The position numbers and the translations under genes were made by a program. From the NCBI RefSeq assembly GCF_001693385.1, contig NZ_CP016428.1, forward strand, positions 310,001 through 374,000: a stretch of 64,000 nt of DNA, in the 5' to 3' direction. Below are positions 19,206 to 28,997 of the stretch, piece by piece. The notes under the pieces were generated by a model. That model had not been told where the DNA came from and made no database searches. It worked only from the letters and a program-made list of their open reading frames with translations. This stretch comes from Bradyrhizobium icense (GTDB taxonomy: Bacteria > Pseudomonadota > Alphaproteobacteria > Rhizobiales > Xanthobacteraceae). The stretch's first letter is position 1. Every line of letters starts with the position of its first letter.

Positions 19206-20080
19206 GCCGAGCCCCGGACGAGGTGCAGATGCTCGGGGCCGGCCTTGGGATCGGCAATACCGAAGCGCCTGCCATGTTGTAGCGACGGCACGGCTCTCCG
19301 AGCCGTCTCGACCTTGGATGTATCGATCTTGGCAAGGAACACGCCTGGCTCGATGTCGCCCTCGGCGAGGATCTCGCCCCAGGGGGCGACGATCAGGGAA
19401 TGCCCGTAGGTCTCGCGCTTGTTCTCGTGCATGCCGCATTGCGCCGCGGCAAACACGAAGCAGCCGGTCTCGATGGCGCGGGCACGCAACAGCACGTGCC
19501 AATGCGCCTCACCGGTTTTCCTGGTGAAGGCCGATGGCACGGTGAGGAACGACGCGCCGGCCTCGGCCAGCGCGCGATAGAGCGCGGGGAAGCGCACGTC
19601 GTAGCAGATCGTCAGCCCGATGCGCCCCCACGGCAGGTCCGAGATGACGGCAGTTTCGCCCGGCTGGTAGTTGGCGGATTCGCGATAGCTCTCGCCGCCG
19701 GGCAGATCGATATCGAACATATGGATCTTGTCGTAGCTGGCGAGCAAATTGCCGTCGGGCCCGATCAGGAACGAGCGATTGACGGCGCGCTCGGGCGAGA
19801 AGCGCAGCGCCAGCGAGCCGATATGGAGATGGATCCTCAGCTCCGCGGCCAGCGCGCGATAGGCTTTCAGCGAGCGGTCGTCCTGTTCCGATGCGAGATG
19901 CTCGAACAGCGCCTTGCGGTTCAGTTGCATCATGTTGCTCACCTCGGGCGTGAGCACGTAGTCGGCGCCTTGCGCCGCGGCCTCGCGGATCAGCGTGACG
20001 CCCTGCTCGAGGCTCGGCCCGGGCAGCAGCCCGGTGCGCATCTGCACCATGGCAGCGGTGAAGGTGGAACCAGCGCTCAT
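19202..20080 (-). CDS. Carbon-nitrogen hydrolase (nitrilase superfamily, Nit2/omega-amidase-like)
   Basis: A cytoplasmic amidase of 292 residues. The catalytic triad is visible as Glu46 (TPEVSN), Lys118 (YDKIHMFD) and Cys159 (TICYDVRFP). The sequence around the Cys and the DIDLPGGESYRES segment resemble the Nit1/Nit2 branch, whose members hydrolyse deaminated glutathione or alpha-keto acid amides. The glutaredoxin neighbour would suit a glutathione-repair role, but this is inference. It shares 4-nt ATGA overlaps with both the preceding grxC and the following DUF1178 gene. Confidence 0.9.
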   Translation of the reverse strand: MSAGSTFTAAMVQMRTGLLPGPSLEQGVTLIREAAAQGADYVLTPEVSNMMQLNRKALFEHLASEQDDRSLKAYRALAAELRIHLHIGSLALRFSPERAVNRSFLIGPDGNLLASYDKIHMFDIDLPGGESYRESANYQPGETAVISDLPWGRIGLTICYDVRFPALYRALAEAGASFLTVPSAFTRKTGEAHWHVLLRARAIETGCFVFAAAQCGMHENKRETYGHSLIVAPWGEILAEGDIEPGVFLAKIDTSKVETARRAVPSLQHGRRFGIADPKAGPEHLHLVRGSA

Positions 20081-20349
20081 GAGGGGGCCTTTTCTCCCGC
20101 CAGCAAAGCGTCGAGCTTGCCCGCGCGGTCCAGTGCATAAAGCTCGTCACAGCCGCCGACATGCGTTGTGCCGATGAAGATCTGAGGGAAAGTCGAGCCG
20201 TGGCCGGCGCGGTCGTACATCTGCCCGCGATAGGCCGGGTCGGCGGCCACGTTCAGTTCCGTGAACGCGGCATTCTTGCGCGTCAGCAGCGATTTGGCGG
20301 CGGTGCAGTAGCCGCAGCCCGGGCGGGTGTAGATTTCAATGGCAGTCAT
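20077..20349 (-). CDS. grxC: Glutaredoxin 3
   Basis: A small dithiol glutaredoxin of 90 residues that reduces disulphides with glutathione. The active site CGYC is at 12-15 (RPGCGYCTAAK), with the cis-Pro segment STFPQIFIG and the GSH-binding HVGGCDELYAL. ATG 20349 is the family start. It overlaps the nitrilase start by 4 nt and follows comF by 43 nt. Confidence 0.95.
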   Translation of the reverse strand: MTAIEIYTRPGCGYCTAAKSLLTRKNAAFTELNVAADPAYRGQMYDRAGHGSTFPQIFIGTTHVGGCDELYALDRAGKLDALLAGEKAPS

Positions 20350-20392
20350 GGCGCGCTCTGATCGGCAAGTCTTTGAATTACAAGTCTTTGAA

Positions 20393-21202
20393 CTATATGG
20401 GAGCCCGGTGGCTGTCCACAACCCGCGCGAATACCAGCACGTCGACCTGCGCGGCCTTGGCCCGCAGTAGCGCCCGGGCGCAGGCGTCGGTCGTGGCGCC
20501 TGACGTCAGCACGTCGTCGATCAGGATGACGCGGCGGCCCTGGATGTCGGCTACGCGGTCGGCGACGACCTTGAAGGCGCCCTGCACATTGCTGGCGCGC
20601 TGCGGTCGGGATAGCCCGATCTGCTGCTCGGTCGCGCGAATGCGGCGAAGCGCCTCAGAGGCCAATTTGACGCCGGTTTGGCGCGAAATCACCCGTGCCA
20701 GTGCACCGGACTGGTTGTAGCGCCGGCTCCAGCCACGCCGCCAGTGCAGGGGGACTGGGACCAGCACGTCGGCTTCATCGAGCAATTCCTTGCCTGCGCG
20801 GGCCATCCAGCGGCCCATGGCCGGGGCCAGATCGGTGCGATCCTGGTACTTCAGCGCGTGCACCAGCGTGCGGGCGACGTCGTCATAGCGCACCGCGGCG
20901 CGGGCGCGCCGATAGGCTGGCGGATTGGCGATCGCCTCCATCGACAGCAATTCGGGACCGGGGTCGTAGACAAAGGGGATGCCGAGCCGCGGACAGAACG
21001 GCGGTGCGATGAACGACAGTTTCGCCCAGCATGCCGCGCAAACGCCCTCGCCATCCACCGGTTCGCGGCAGGAGACGCACTGCGTCGGCAGCGCGATGTC
21101 GAGCGCGAGCCGTGGCAGATGCGCGAATGCGTCGCGGCAGGCGCCGAGCGCGCTGCGAAGCTGGCCGGAAATCGAGCGTGGTGGTGATGCCTCGGCGTCC
21201 AT
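20393..21202 (-). CDS. ComF family phosphoribosyltransferase-like protein
   Basis: A 269-residue ComF/GntX-type protein. The N-terminus holds a four-Cys zinc finger (TQCVSCREPV with VCAACWAKL). The C-terminal type I phosphoribosyltransferase domain has the PRPP motif VILIDDVLTSGATTDA. ComF is needed for DNA uptake in competent bacteria; in alphaproteobacteria the role is not settled. It is probably the first gene of the comF-grxC-nitrilase-DUF1178 operon and is divergent from a methyltransferase gene. A short direct repeat of AAGTCTTTGAA lies in the gap to grxC. Confidence 0.9.
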   Translation of the reverse strand: MDAEASPPRSISGQLRSALGACRDAFAHLPRLALDIALPTQCVSCREPVDGEGVCAACWAKLSFIAPPFCPRLGIPFVYDPGPELLSMEAIANPPAYRRARAAVRYDDVARTLVHALKYQDRTDLAPAMGRWMARAGKELLDEADVLVPVPLHWRRGWSRRYNQSGALARVISRQTGVKLASEALRRIRATEQQIGLSRPQRASNVQGAFKVVADRVADIQGRRVILIDDVLTSGATTDACARALLRAKAAQVDVLVFARVVDSHRAPI

Positions 21203-21280
21203 AGAGCGAGGCTAGCGCTGCGTCGAGCTCGGCTCAAGCACTGCATTGCCAGAGAGAGGCCGCCAGCGTACCAACCGCGC

Positions 21281-22126
21281 ATGGCTTCGAACCCGACCAG
21301 CGCACCCATCCTGTTCGACCGTGCGCTGCTGCGCGCGCGGATCGAGCGCGCGCGGCGCGGCGGGCCGGCGACGTTCCTACTCGATCGGATCAGGGACGAT
21401 TTCGAAGAGCGGCTGCACGCGGTGACTCGAAGTTTTGCCGATGCGGCGGACATCTGGACGCCGGGCGAGCTGTTGCGGAAGCCGCTGGCCGATCGCTTCG
21501 CATCGATCACCCGCATCGATGTCGATCAATCGGAAGCCCTGCGCTTGCCGCCGCAATCGCTCGATCTCGCTGTTTCCGCGCTGGCGTTTCAGTTCGTCAA
21601 CGATCTGCCCGGCGCGCTGGCGCAGATCCGCCGCGCGTTGAAGCCGGATGGGCTGTTGCTGGCGGCGATGATCGGCGGCGATACGTTGACGGAGCTCAGG
21701 CAGAGCTTTGCCGCGGCGGAAGCCGAATGCGAGGGCGGGGTATCGCCGCGCGTCGCGCCGTTTGCGGATTTGCGCGACATCGGCGGCCTGCTGCAGCGCG
21801 CAGGGCTCGCGCTGCCGGTCACCGACGTCGATCGCGTCGTGGTGCGCTACGACAGCGCGTTCGCGCTGATGGCCGATCTCAGGCGGATGGGCGCGGCCAA
21901 TATTTTAATCGAGCGGCGGCGCACACCGACCCGCCGCGCCACCATGCTGCGGATGGCGCAGATTTACAGCGAGCGTTTTGCCGATGCGGACGGCCGTATC
22001 CGCGCGACCTTCGACGTGATCTGGCTGTCCGGCTGGGCGCCTCACGAGAGCCAGCAAAAGCCGTTGAAACCGGGCTCCGCGAAAGCGAGCCTGGAAGCGG
22101 CGGTGAAGGGAAAAAAGCGCGGTTGA
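21281..22126 (+). CDS. Methyltransferase of the NDUFAF5/BioC-like type
   Basis: A 281-residue SAM-dependent methyltransferase-fold protein resembling the bacterial relatives of NDUFAF5, a mitochondrial complex I assembly factor. Landmarks are the N-terminal ILFDRALLRARIERARR, the LDLAVSALAFQFVNDLPGAL segment, RRALKPDGLLLAAMIGGDTL and the C-terminal WLSGWAPHESQQKPLKPGSA. The usual glycine-rich motif I is poorly conserved. Human NDUFAF5 hydroxylates an arginine rather than methylating, so I would not assume methyltransfer here. Confidence 0.83.
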   Translation: MASNPTSAPILFDRALLRARIERARRGGPATFLLDRIRDDFEERLHAVTRSFADAADIWTPGELLRKPLADRFASITRIDVDQSEALRLPPQSLDLAVSALAFQFVNDLPGALAQIRRALKPDGLLLAAMIGGDTLTELRQSFAAAEAECEGGVSPRVAPFADLRDIGGLLQRAGLALPVTDVDRVVVRYDSAFALMADLRRMGAANILIERRRTPTRRATMLRMAQIYSERFADADGRIRATFDVIWLSGWAPHESQQKPLKPGSAKASLEAAVKGKKRG

Positions 22127-22295
22127 CGCGTCATCGGCGTCGGGGGTGAGTCGCTTGGTCGTGCAATGACGACGCAGCGCGGCAAATCGACCGCGACGGG
22201 CACCGCGAGCGAGGTTCCATTCTACTTTGCATGGGGTTGTTTTCGACCTTTTTGTCCTGGCTCTGCGTGCTCCCAGGAGCCGCCGGCCACTCCCC

Positions 22296-22706
22296 TCACA
22301 TCAAGAGATCGATCAGATGCGGGATCAGCGGAATGTCCGCGGGCGGCATCGGGTAGTCGCGCAGTCTGTTGGCGCGGACCCAGGCCAGTTGCTGGCCCTC
22401 GCGCGCCACTACCATGCCTTCCCAGCGCCGGCAGATGTAGAGCGGCATCAGCAGGTGAAAGCTGTCATAGGCGTGGCTCGCAAACGTCAGCGGGGCCAGA
22501 CACGGCTCGCTGACGTCGATCCCGATCTCCTCACGCAGTTCGCGGATCAAGGTCTGCTCCGGCCGCTCGCCGGGCTCGACCTTGCCGCCGGGAAATTCCC
22601 ACAAACCCGCGAGCGCCTTTCCTTCCGGTCGCTGCGCGATCAGCACGCGCTTGTCGGCATCGACGAGGGCGCAGGCGACGACGAGGGTGAGCTTGATATC
22701 AGCCAT
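22296..22706 (-). CDS. mutT: 8-oxo-dGTP diphosphatase (Nudix)
   Basis: Removes oxidised nucleotides before they enter DNA. The 136-residue Nudix protein has the complete signature from G(37) onward: GKVEPGERPEQTLIRE followed by LREEIGI. Sequence upstream includes VLIAQRPEGKALAGLWEFPG, typical of MutT rather than other Nudix families. It lies 15 nt after argJ on the same strand, a common alphaproteobacterial pair. The 169 bp beyond its stop, to 22126, holds nothing I recognise. Confidence 0.92.
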   Translation of the reverse strand: MADIKLTLVVACALVDADKRVLIAQRPEGKALAGLWEFPGGKVEPGERPEQTLIRELREEIGIDVSEPCLAPLTFASHAYDSFHLLMPLYICRRWEGMVVAREGQQLAWVRANRLRDYPMPPADIPLIPHLIDLLM

Positions 22707-22721
22707 GCGCCGCTGTCTCGC

Positions 22722-23960
22722 TTACGAACGGTAGTCGCCGTTGATCGCGACATATTCCTTGGTGAGGTCGCAGGTCAGCACGCGGTCGCGGCCCTTGCCG
22801 AGCCCGAGGGCGACCTTGATCTGGATCTTCGGGTTCTTCATCACCTCGGAAACCTCAGCCTCGTTGTAGGACGGATCGCGCGCGCCGCTCTTGGCGACGC
22901 GAATGCCGTTGAACGAGATCGAAAGCTTGTCGCGGTTGGCGGGCTCGCCGGCCTTGCCGACCGCCATCACCACGCGGCCCCAATTGGCATCCTCGCCGGC
23001 GATCGCCGTCTTCACCAGCGGCGAATTCGCGATCGACATGGCGATCTTGCGCGCGGAGTTCTTGGTGGTCGCGCCTTCGACGATCACCTCGACCAGCTTG
23101 CGCGCGCCTTCGCCGTCGCGGGCCACCTGCTCGGCAAGGTTGGCCAGCACGTCCTGGAAAGCCTTGGCGAAGGCCTTCAGGCGCGGATCGCTGGCGCGGC
23201 TGATCTTTGGCGCGCCGTCGTCGGCGGCCGCGCCGGTGGCAAAGGCCAGCAGCGTATCCGATGTCGAAGTGTCGCTGTCGATGGTAATGGCGTTGAAAGT
23301 ATCCTCGACGCCGCTCTTGAGCAGCGACTGCAGCACGGCAGACGACAGCGGCGCATCGGTGAACACGAAGGACAGCATGGTCGCCATGTCGGGCGCGATC
23401 ATGCCGGCGCCCTTGGCCATGCCGTTGATGGTCACCTTGGTCTTGCCGAGCTTCACCGTGGCGGTAGCCACCTTCGGGAAGGTATCGGTGGTCATGATGG
23501 CCGTGGCCGCGGCCATCCATTCGTCAGGCGCGGCGGTTTCAGCCAGCGTTGCCAGCACGCCGTCGAACTTGGTGGCATCAAGCGGCTCGCCGATCACGCC
23601 GGTCGACGCGAGAAACACCTCGTTGGCGCTGCAGCCGACCGCTTTTGCGGCGATCGAGGCCGTCAGTGCCGTCGCCTGCCGGCCGGTCTTGCCGGTGAAC
23701 GCATTGGCGTTGCCGGAATTGACCACCAGCGCGCGGGCGCCTCGGCCGAGTTTGGCGCGGCACCATTCCACCGGCGCCGACGGACATTTCGATTTGGTGA
23801 ACACGCCGGCGACCGCGGTGCCCTTGTCCATGACCGCGAGCAGGACGTCGGTACGGCCCTTGTAGCGGATGCCGGCGGCGGCGGTTGCTAGCTTCACGCC
23901 CGCGATGGCGGGCATGTCGGGGACGTCGGTCGGGGCGAGGGGAGAAACTGAAGCAGACAT
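22722..23960 (-). CDS. argJ: Bifunctional glutamate N-acetyltransferase/amino-acid acetyltransferase
   Basis: Transfers acetyl from N-acetylornithine to glutamate, and in bifunctional forms from acetyl-CoA, in the arginine pathway. The product is 412 residues. The precursor self-cleaves before the nucleophilic Thr in the motif [16 protein letters not shown], which is fully present. ATG 23960 ([10 protein letters not shown]) has AAGAAGG 8 nt upstream; ATGs at 23990 and 24047 are less likely. It is followed by mutT. Confidence 0.96.
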   Translation of the reverse strand: MSASVSPLAPTDVPDMPAIAGVKLATAAAGIRYKGRTDVLLAVMDKGTAVAGVFTKSKCPSAPVEWCRAKLGRGARALVVNSGNANAFTGKTGRQATALTASIAAKAVGCSANEVFLASTGVIGEPLDATKFDGVLATLAETAAPDEWMAAATAIMTTDTFPKVATATVKLGKTKVTINGMAKGAGMIAPDMATMLSFVFTDAPLSSAVLQSLLKSGVEDTFNAITIDSDTSTSDTLLAFATGAAADDGAPKISRASDPRLKAFAKAFQDVLANLAEQVARDGEGARKLVEVIVEGATTKNSARKIAMSIANSPLVKTAIAGEDANWGRVVMAVGKAGEPANRDKLSISFNGIRVAKSGARDPSYNEAEVSEVMKNPKIQIKVALGLGKGRDRVLTCDLTKEYVAINGDYRS

Positions 23961-24052
23961 GCGGGCACCTTCTTCGACCAGATCAACCATAGCCGGACCT
24001 CCTCCGGCATCCACGTTTTCGAGGCTTGACAACGGCTCCCCAGACATGGAAC

Positions 24053-24074
24053 GGCCGGGCGCTTCGGCCCGGCC
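24053..24074. terminator. GGCCGGGC/GCCCGGCC hairpin (half family D repeat)
   Basis: A perfect 8-bp stem with a six-base loop, lying between argJ and the parvulin gene, both on the minus strand. It probably limits read-through from the parvulin gene and matches one half of the family D palindrome at 4562. There is no strong U tract. Confidence 0.5.
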
Positions 24075-24121
24075 ATGACGATGGTAGATACTATCGGTCT
24101 CGAAGAAGTGACAGCAGTTTT

Positions 24122-25054
24122 TTACTTCTTCGGCGGCGCCATCTTGGAATCTGCGGGCTTTGCCGCATCCGGCTTGGCGTCGCTCTTCGTGGGCTCGGCC
24201 GGCTTGTCCATGCGTTCGACCTTGGCGGCCTCGCGCAGCTTGGCGACGTATTCGGCCTGGGCCTTGCGGGTCACGTAGGTTTCGATCTGGGCCTTGACCT
24301 GCTCGAACTCGGGCGCCTTGCGCGCGCGCTTTTCCTCGACCTTGATGAGGTGCCAGCCGAACTGCGACTTGACGGGATCGGAGATCTTGCCGGGTTCGAG
24401 CGTGAAGGCGACGGCGGAGAATTCCGGCACCATCTGCTCCTTGGTGAAGAAGCCGAGATCGCCGCCATCGGAGGCGCCGGGGTCCTTGGACTTCTTCTTC
24501 GCCAGTTCGGCGAAGTCGCCGCCCTTCTTCAGCTCTTCCGCGATCGCCTTGGCCTCGTCCTCGGTCTCGACCAGGATATGCCGGGCGTGGACTTCCATTT
24601 CCCCGGTGATCTGCTTGGCGGCCTCCTCATAGACCTTCTTCATGGCCTCTTCGGTGGTCGCCGCCTTGCCCTCGGTGGCGAGCAGGCTGTCCATCAGCAG
24701 GCGGCTGCGCGTGAACGCCAGGCGCTTCTTGAAGTCCTCGGAATTCTCGACCTTCTTGTCCTCGGCGGCCTTGGCGACGATCTTCAGGTCGATCAGGAAA
24801 GCCAGCACGTTGTCCTTCTTGGTCGCCGGGTCCATTTGCGCGAGGCTGGGGCCGAGTTCCTCTTCCGCGAGCGCAACGTCGCTCTGGCGGATCTCCGCAC
24901 CGTTAACCTTGGCGAGAACGGGGTTGTCCTGGGCGCGAACCGGCAGGCCGGCGGCCAGAACCGCAGCCAGACAGGCCATTACGGCCAAAGAACCCCGTGA
25001 GGCAGCCGTGCCGAAGCGCAGGCCGGTTTTCGTTTCCGGGAACGAGGTGGTCAT
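24122..25054 (-). CDS. Periplasmic parvulin-type peptidyl-prolyl isomerase
   Basis: A PpiC/PrsA-like foldase of 310 residues. The N-terminus has a signal peptide with hydrophobic core [16 protein letters not shown] and a cleavage site after VRAQ. A SurA_N-like helical region follows (about 45-150), then the rotamase domain (about 153-245) with [28 protein letters not shown] and [10 protein letters not shown]. The C-terminal tail is Lys/Ala/Pro-rich and probably disordered. The start at 25054 (MTTSFPETK) puts the signal peptide in place. It is divergent from secA. Confidence 0.92.
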   Translation of the reverse strand: MTTSFPETKTGLRFGTAASRGSLAVMACLAAVLAAGLPVRAQDNPVLAKVNGAEIRQSDVALAEEELGPSLAQMDPATKKDNVLAFLIDLKIVAKAAEDKKVENSEDFKKRLAFTRSRLLMDSLLATEGKAATTEEAMKKVYEEAAKQITGEMEVHARHILVETEDEAKAIAEELKKGGDFAELAKKKSKDPGASDGGDLGFFTKEQMVPEFSAVAFTLEPGKISDPVKSQFGWHLIKVEEKRARKAPEFEQVKAQIETYVTRKAQAEYVAKLREAAKVERMDKPAEPTKSDAKPDAAKPADSKMAPPKK

Positions 25055-25172
25055 GGAAAATCCTTGTCTTGAAGAGGGGCGCCAAAGGCGGCGGGACACT
25101 CGCCCAATCATGCGGCCTTGGCAACGCGAAAAGTCTGTCAAAATGATGAATTCCTTGACATATGGACCCACG

Positions 25173-25201
25173 TTGACAAGGCCCGAACCCGGCCATATCT
25201 G
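25173..25201 (+). promoter_or_regulatory. Candidate secA promoter
   Basis: TTGACA at 25173-25178 and TATCTG at 25196-25201, spaced by 17 nt, lie 200 bp before the secA start. Another TTGACA is at 25155. The 346-bp gap 25055-25400 has no ORF that I believe; it must also contain the parvulin gene promoter on the other strand. Confidence 0.4.
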
Positions 25202-25400
25202 TGCCGGATCGTACAGCGGCGATAGCGCTTATTTTGCTGCGTTTTTTGCCGTTGAACCTTGGATTGCTTAATTCCCACTCATTAGGCGGATGACGCCCCG
25301 GAACGGGGTATTTGCCGCCGTGCGTCACGGTGAGTTGATAGGCAACTTGGTGGACCACGTCACGGCTGCAACGCAAGTAACGGCAAAGGCAGGAATTGGC

Positions 25401-28238
25401 ATGATCGGCGCGCTCGCCCGCAAGTTTTTCGGCTCCGCCAACGACCGGCGGGTAAAGGGATATCAGTCCCGCGTCAACGCCATCAACGCGCTTGAGCCCG
25501 AGGTCGCAAAGCTCTCGGACGAGGCGCTGAAAGCCCGCACCGCCGAATTCCGCCAGCAACTCGCCGATGGCAAGACGCTCGACGACATCCTGGTTCCAGC
25601 GTTCGCCACCGTCCGCGAGGCCGCCAAGCGCACCCTCGGCCAGCGGCATTTCGACGTCCAGCTCATCGGCGGCATGGTGCTGCATGAGGGCGACATCGCC
25701 GAGATGAAGACCGGCGAAGGCAAGACGCTGGTGGCGACGCTTGCGGTCTATCTCAACGCACTGGCCGGCAAGGGCGTTCACGTCGTCACCGTCAACGACT
25801 ATCTCGCCCGCCGCGATAGCGAATGGATGGGCCAGATCTACAGATTCCTCGGGCTCACCGTCGGCGTGATCGTGCACGGCCTCGACGATGGCGAGCGCAA
25901 GGAAGCCTATTCGCGCGACATCACCTACGGCACCAACAACGAATACGGTTTCGATTATCTGCGCGACAACATGAAATACCGGCTGGAGGACATGGTTCAG
26001 CGCGGCCATTTCTATGCCATCGTCGACGAAGTCGACTCGATCCTGATCGACGAGGCGCGCACGCCGCTGATCATCTCCGGGCCGCTCGACGACCGTTCGG
26101 AATTCTACAACACCATCGATACCTTCTTCCCCCAGCTCGACAAGACCGATTACGAGGTCGACGAGAAGCAGCGCACGGTGACGCTGACCGAAGCCGGCAT
26201 GGAGAAGATCGAGACGCTGCTGCGCGACGCCGGCCAGCTCAAGGGTGAGTCGCTCTACGACGTCGAGAACGTCTCGGTCGTGCACCACATCAACCAGGCG
26301 CTGCGGGCGCATTCGCTGTTCACCCGCGACAAGGACTACATCGTCCGCGACGGCGAAGTCATTATCATCGACGAGTTTACCGGCCGCATGATGCCGGGAC
26401 GGCGCTACTCGGAAGGCCTGCACCAGGCGCTGGAAGCCAAGGAGCATGTTCAGGTTCAGCCTGAAAACCAGACGCTGGCCTCGATCACCTTCCAGAACTA
26501 TTTCCGGATGTACGAAAAGCTCGCGGGCATGACCGGTACGGCCGCGACCGAAGCCGACGAATTGTTCGACATCTACAAGCTCGAGGTCGTGGAAATCCCG
26601 ACCAATCTGCCGGTGGCACGTCTCGACGAGGACGACGAGGTCTACCGCACCCAGACCGAGAAATACGCCGCCATCCTGGCCGAGATCGAACGCGCCAATG
26701 CGCGGCTGCAGCCGGTGCTGGTCGGCACCGCCTCGATCGAAAAGTCGGAAGTGCTGGCCGACTATCTGAAGAAGCACGGCTACAAGCAGATCGATTTTGG
26801 CAACGAGGCCGCGCTGGAGAAGCTCTATGCCGCGGCGCGCGCCGGCAAGCCGGCAAAACTGTTTGCGGTGCTGAACGCGCGCTTCCACGAGCAGGAAGCC
26901 TATATCGTTGCCGAGGCCGGCGTGCCCGGCGCGATCACGATCGCGACCAACATGGCCGGCCGCGGTACCGACATCAAGCTCGGCGGCTCGCTCGAGATGC
27001 GGATCCTTCAGGAAACCGCTGACATCACCGACGAGGCCGAGAAGGCCAAGAAGATCGAGCAGATCAAGGCCGACATTGAGCGCTTCCGCGAGATCGTGCT
27101 GAAGGCCGAGGAAGTGGTGGAGCTCGAGCCTGCCAAGGGCTCAAAGGCCGCCAAGACCGTGACCAGGCCCGGCGGGCTCTACATCATGGGCTCGGAGCGC
27201 CATGAATCCCGGCGCATCGACAACCAGCTCCGCGGCCGCTCCGGCCGTCAGGGCGACCCCGGCCGCTCGAAATTCTTCCTGTCGCTGGAAGACGATCTGA
27301 TGCGGATCTTCGGCTCCGACCGGCTCGACACCATGCTGCAGCGGCTTGGCCTGAAAGAGGGCGAGGCCATCATCCATCCGTGGATCAACAAGGCCTTGGA
27401 GAAGGCGCAGCAGAAGGTCGAGGCGCGCAACTTCGATATCCGCAAGAACCTCTTGAAGTTCGACAACGTCCAGAACGACCAGCGCAAGGTGATCTTCGAC
27501 CAGCGCGTCGAACTGATGAAGAGCGACAGCGTGGCCGAAATGGTCACGGATATGCGTCACGACTACATCGATGATATCGTCGCCAAGCACGTGCCTGAGC
27601 ATGCCTATGCCGAGCAGTGGGATGTCGCCGGCCTCAAGGAGGAATTAACGCGCGTGCTCGACGTCGAGCTGCCGGTCGATGAATGGGCCAAGGAGGAAGG
27701 CATTGCCGACGAGGAACTGCTGACGCGGATCGAGCAGCGCGTCGACGAGCACATGGCAGCCAAGGTCGCGCAATGGGGGCCCGACGTCATGCGCTACGTC
27801 GAGAAGACCATCCTGCTGCAGACGCTGGATCACCTCTGGCGCGAGCACCTGATCATGCTCGATCATCTGCGTCAGGTGATCGGCCTGCGCGGCTATGGCC
27901 AGCGCGATCCCTTGCAGGAATACAAGTCGGAAGCCTTCGGCCTGTATGAGGCAATGACGGCACATCTGCGCGAGGCGGTGACGGCGCAGTTGATGCGCGT
28001 CGAGATCGTGCCGCCGGAAGAGCAGCAACCGGTGCTGCCGGCGATGGAGGCGCACAAGTTCGATCCGAATACCGGCGAAGACGAGATGGCGTTCGCCAAT
28101 GCCTCGCTGGTGCCCCAGGCTCCGGCCGCCGATCGCGATCCGAAAAACCCCGCAAGCTGGGGCAAGGTCGGGCGCAACGAGGATTGTCCCTGCGGAAGCG
28201 GCAAGAAGTACAAGCACTGCCACGGCAAGTATGCCTGA
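25401..28238 (+). CDS. secA: Preprotein translocase ATPase SecA
   Basis: ATP-driven motor that pushes unfolded preproteins through SecYEG. The product is 945 residues. It has Walker A MKTGEGKT at 102-109, the DEAD-type box [14 protein letters not shown], the preprotein cross-linking domain, and [23 protein letters not shown] in nucleotide-binding domain 2. The C-terminal zinc motif [13 protein letters not shown] contacts SecB. ATG 25401 follows AGGAATTGG and begins with the conserved family start [10 protein letters not shown]; an open frame from 25290 is an extension. A CACACCCGCGG-type stem follows at 28244-28275 without a U tract. Confidence 0.97.
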   Translation: MIGALARKFFGSANDRRVKGYQSRVNAINALEPEVAKLSDEALKARTAEFRQQLADGKTLDDILVPAFATVREAAKRTLGQRHFDVQLIGGMVLHEGDIAEMKTGEGKTLVATLAVYLNALAGKGVHVVTVNDYLARRDSEWMGQIYRFLGLTVGVIVHGLDDGERKEAYSRDITYGTNNEYGFDYLRDNMKYRLEDMVQRGHFYAIVDEVDSILIDEARTPLIISGPLDDRSEFYNTIDTFFPQLDKTDYEVDEKQRTVTLTEAGMEKIETLLRDAGQLKGESLYDVENVSVVHHINQALRAHSLFTRDKDYIVRDGEVIIIDEFTGRMMPGRRYSEGLHQALEAKEHVQVQPENQTLASITFQNYFRMYEKLAGMTGTAATEADELFDIYKLEVVEIPTNLPVARLDEDDEVYRTQTEKYAAILAEIERANARLQPVLVGTASIEKSEVLADYLKKHGYKQIDFGNEAALEKLYAAARAGKPAKLFAVLNARFHEQEAYIVAEAGVPGAITIATNMAGRGTDIKLGGSLEMRILQETADITDEAEKAKKIEQIKADIERFREIVLKAEEVVELEPAKGSKAAKTVTRPGGLYIMGSERHESRRIDNQLRGRSGRQGDPGRSKFFLSLEDDLMRIFGSDRLDTMLQRLGLKEGEAIIHPWINKALEKAQQKVEARNFDIRKNLLKFDNVQNDQRKVIFDQRVELMKSDSVAEMVTDMRHDYIDDIVAKHVPEHAYAEQWDVAGLKEELTRVLDVELPVDEWAKEEGIADEELLTRIEQRVDEHMAAKVAQWGPDVMRYVEKTILLQTLDHLWREHLIMLDHLRQVIGLRGYGQRDPLQEYKSEAFGLYEAMTAHLREAVTAQLMRVEIVPPEEQQPVLPAMEAHKFDPNTGEDEMAFANASLVPQAPAADRDPKNPASWGKVGRNEDCPCGSGKKYKHCHGKYA

Positions 28239-28374
28239 CATCGCGCACACCCGCGGCGAATGTCCGCGCGTGTGACCCTTTGTCGCTGCAAGTAATATCT
28301 TTTCGACGAGCGTCAGGTCCCGCGTGCCGCGGAACCTGCCGACAGGAGCGCGGTGTCGGTCGCGCTTGGCTTGC

Positions 28375-28884
28375 TCAGTTCGAACTGTCGATCAAGCTTT
28401 CCAGGAGCCGTTTCAGCTCGTTGGTCGACTTGTCGCCATAGCTCTCCACGATGTGCTCCTCCTGGCTCACCGCCAGCGAGTTCAGTCGCCTGCACAGCGC
28501 CTTGCCCCGGTCGGACACGAACATCAGGACCTTGCGGCGGTCCTTGGGGTCCTGAACGCGGTAGACCAGCGCGTCCGACACCATGCGATCGATCATCTTG
28601 GTCAGCGTCGGATGGTTGAGGAGAACGGCATCCGCGAGCTCGCCCATGGAATGGCCGTTGCCGTCGGACAAAACCTTGAGAATACGCCACTGTTCGACAG
28701 GTACGCCTTCCTTGCTCAGGCGCATCTCCAACTGCCGGTTGATCTCCCGGTTGGCTTGCGCGAGCAAATAAGCGAGGTGTTCGGTGATGGGGGAATTGTC
28801 TTTCGGCGGTTTGGCCACGGCTTGAGACTTTGTCTTGACCCAAATGAGTGAATGGCTGGCAATCGATGCCGTTTCTATATGCAC
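28375..28884 (-). CDS. MarR family regulator, divergent from amide locus
   Basis: A winged-helix MarR regulator of 169 residues as drawn. It shows the helical N-terminal EHLAYLLAQANREINRQLE, the recognition helix area MGELADAVLLNHPTLTKMIDRM and the wing VYRVQDPKDRRKVLMFVSDRGK. The start is a GTG at 28884 with no good ribosome site; a GTG at 28818 (VAKPPKDN) is an alternative. It is transcribed away from the AmiC-like gene, and a 12-bp perfect palindrome lies in the gap. I infer that it controls the amide operon; ligand unknown. Confidence 0.85.
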   Translation of the reverse strand: MHIETASIASHSLIWVKTKSQAVAKPPKDNSPITEHLAYLLAQANREINRQLEMRLSKEGVPVEQWRILKVLSDGNGHSMGELADAVLLNHPTLTKMIDRMVSDALVYRVQDPKDRRKVLMFVSDRGKALCRRLNSLAVSQEEHIVESYGDKSTNELKRLLESLIDSSN

Positions 28885-28892
28885 TTCAATTG

Positions 28893-28904
28893 TTGAATAT
28901 TCAA
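28893..28904. promoter_or_regulatory. Palindrome TTGAATATTCAA, putative MarR operator
   Basis: A 12-bp perfect palindrome in an AT-rich stretch of the divergent MarR/AmiC-like intergenic region, 9 nt upstream of the MarR GTG. A related AT-rich stretch (GGAAAATATTTCC, then TTGAATAC) lies at 30232-30256 before the amidase gene. MarR proteins usually bind such short palindromes in their own promoter. Confidence 0.5.
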
Positions 28905-28997
28905 TATTTTCAAATAGGATATTTCCCCAACTAGGAAGGGCGGATGCCGCGGCCGCCCGCTGGATGCGTTTTGGTCTGGTGCCAGACAGGAGTTGGC

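Noticed and set aside
24903..26888. A 661-codon open frame antisense to secA and the parvulin gene
   Set aside because: SecA motifs in the plus frame are intact, and the antisense translation has low-complexity shadow composition.
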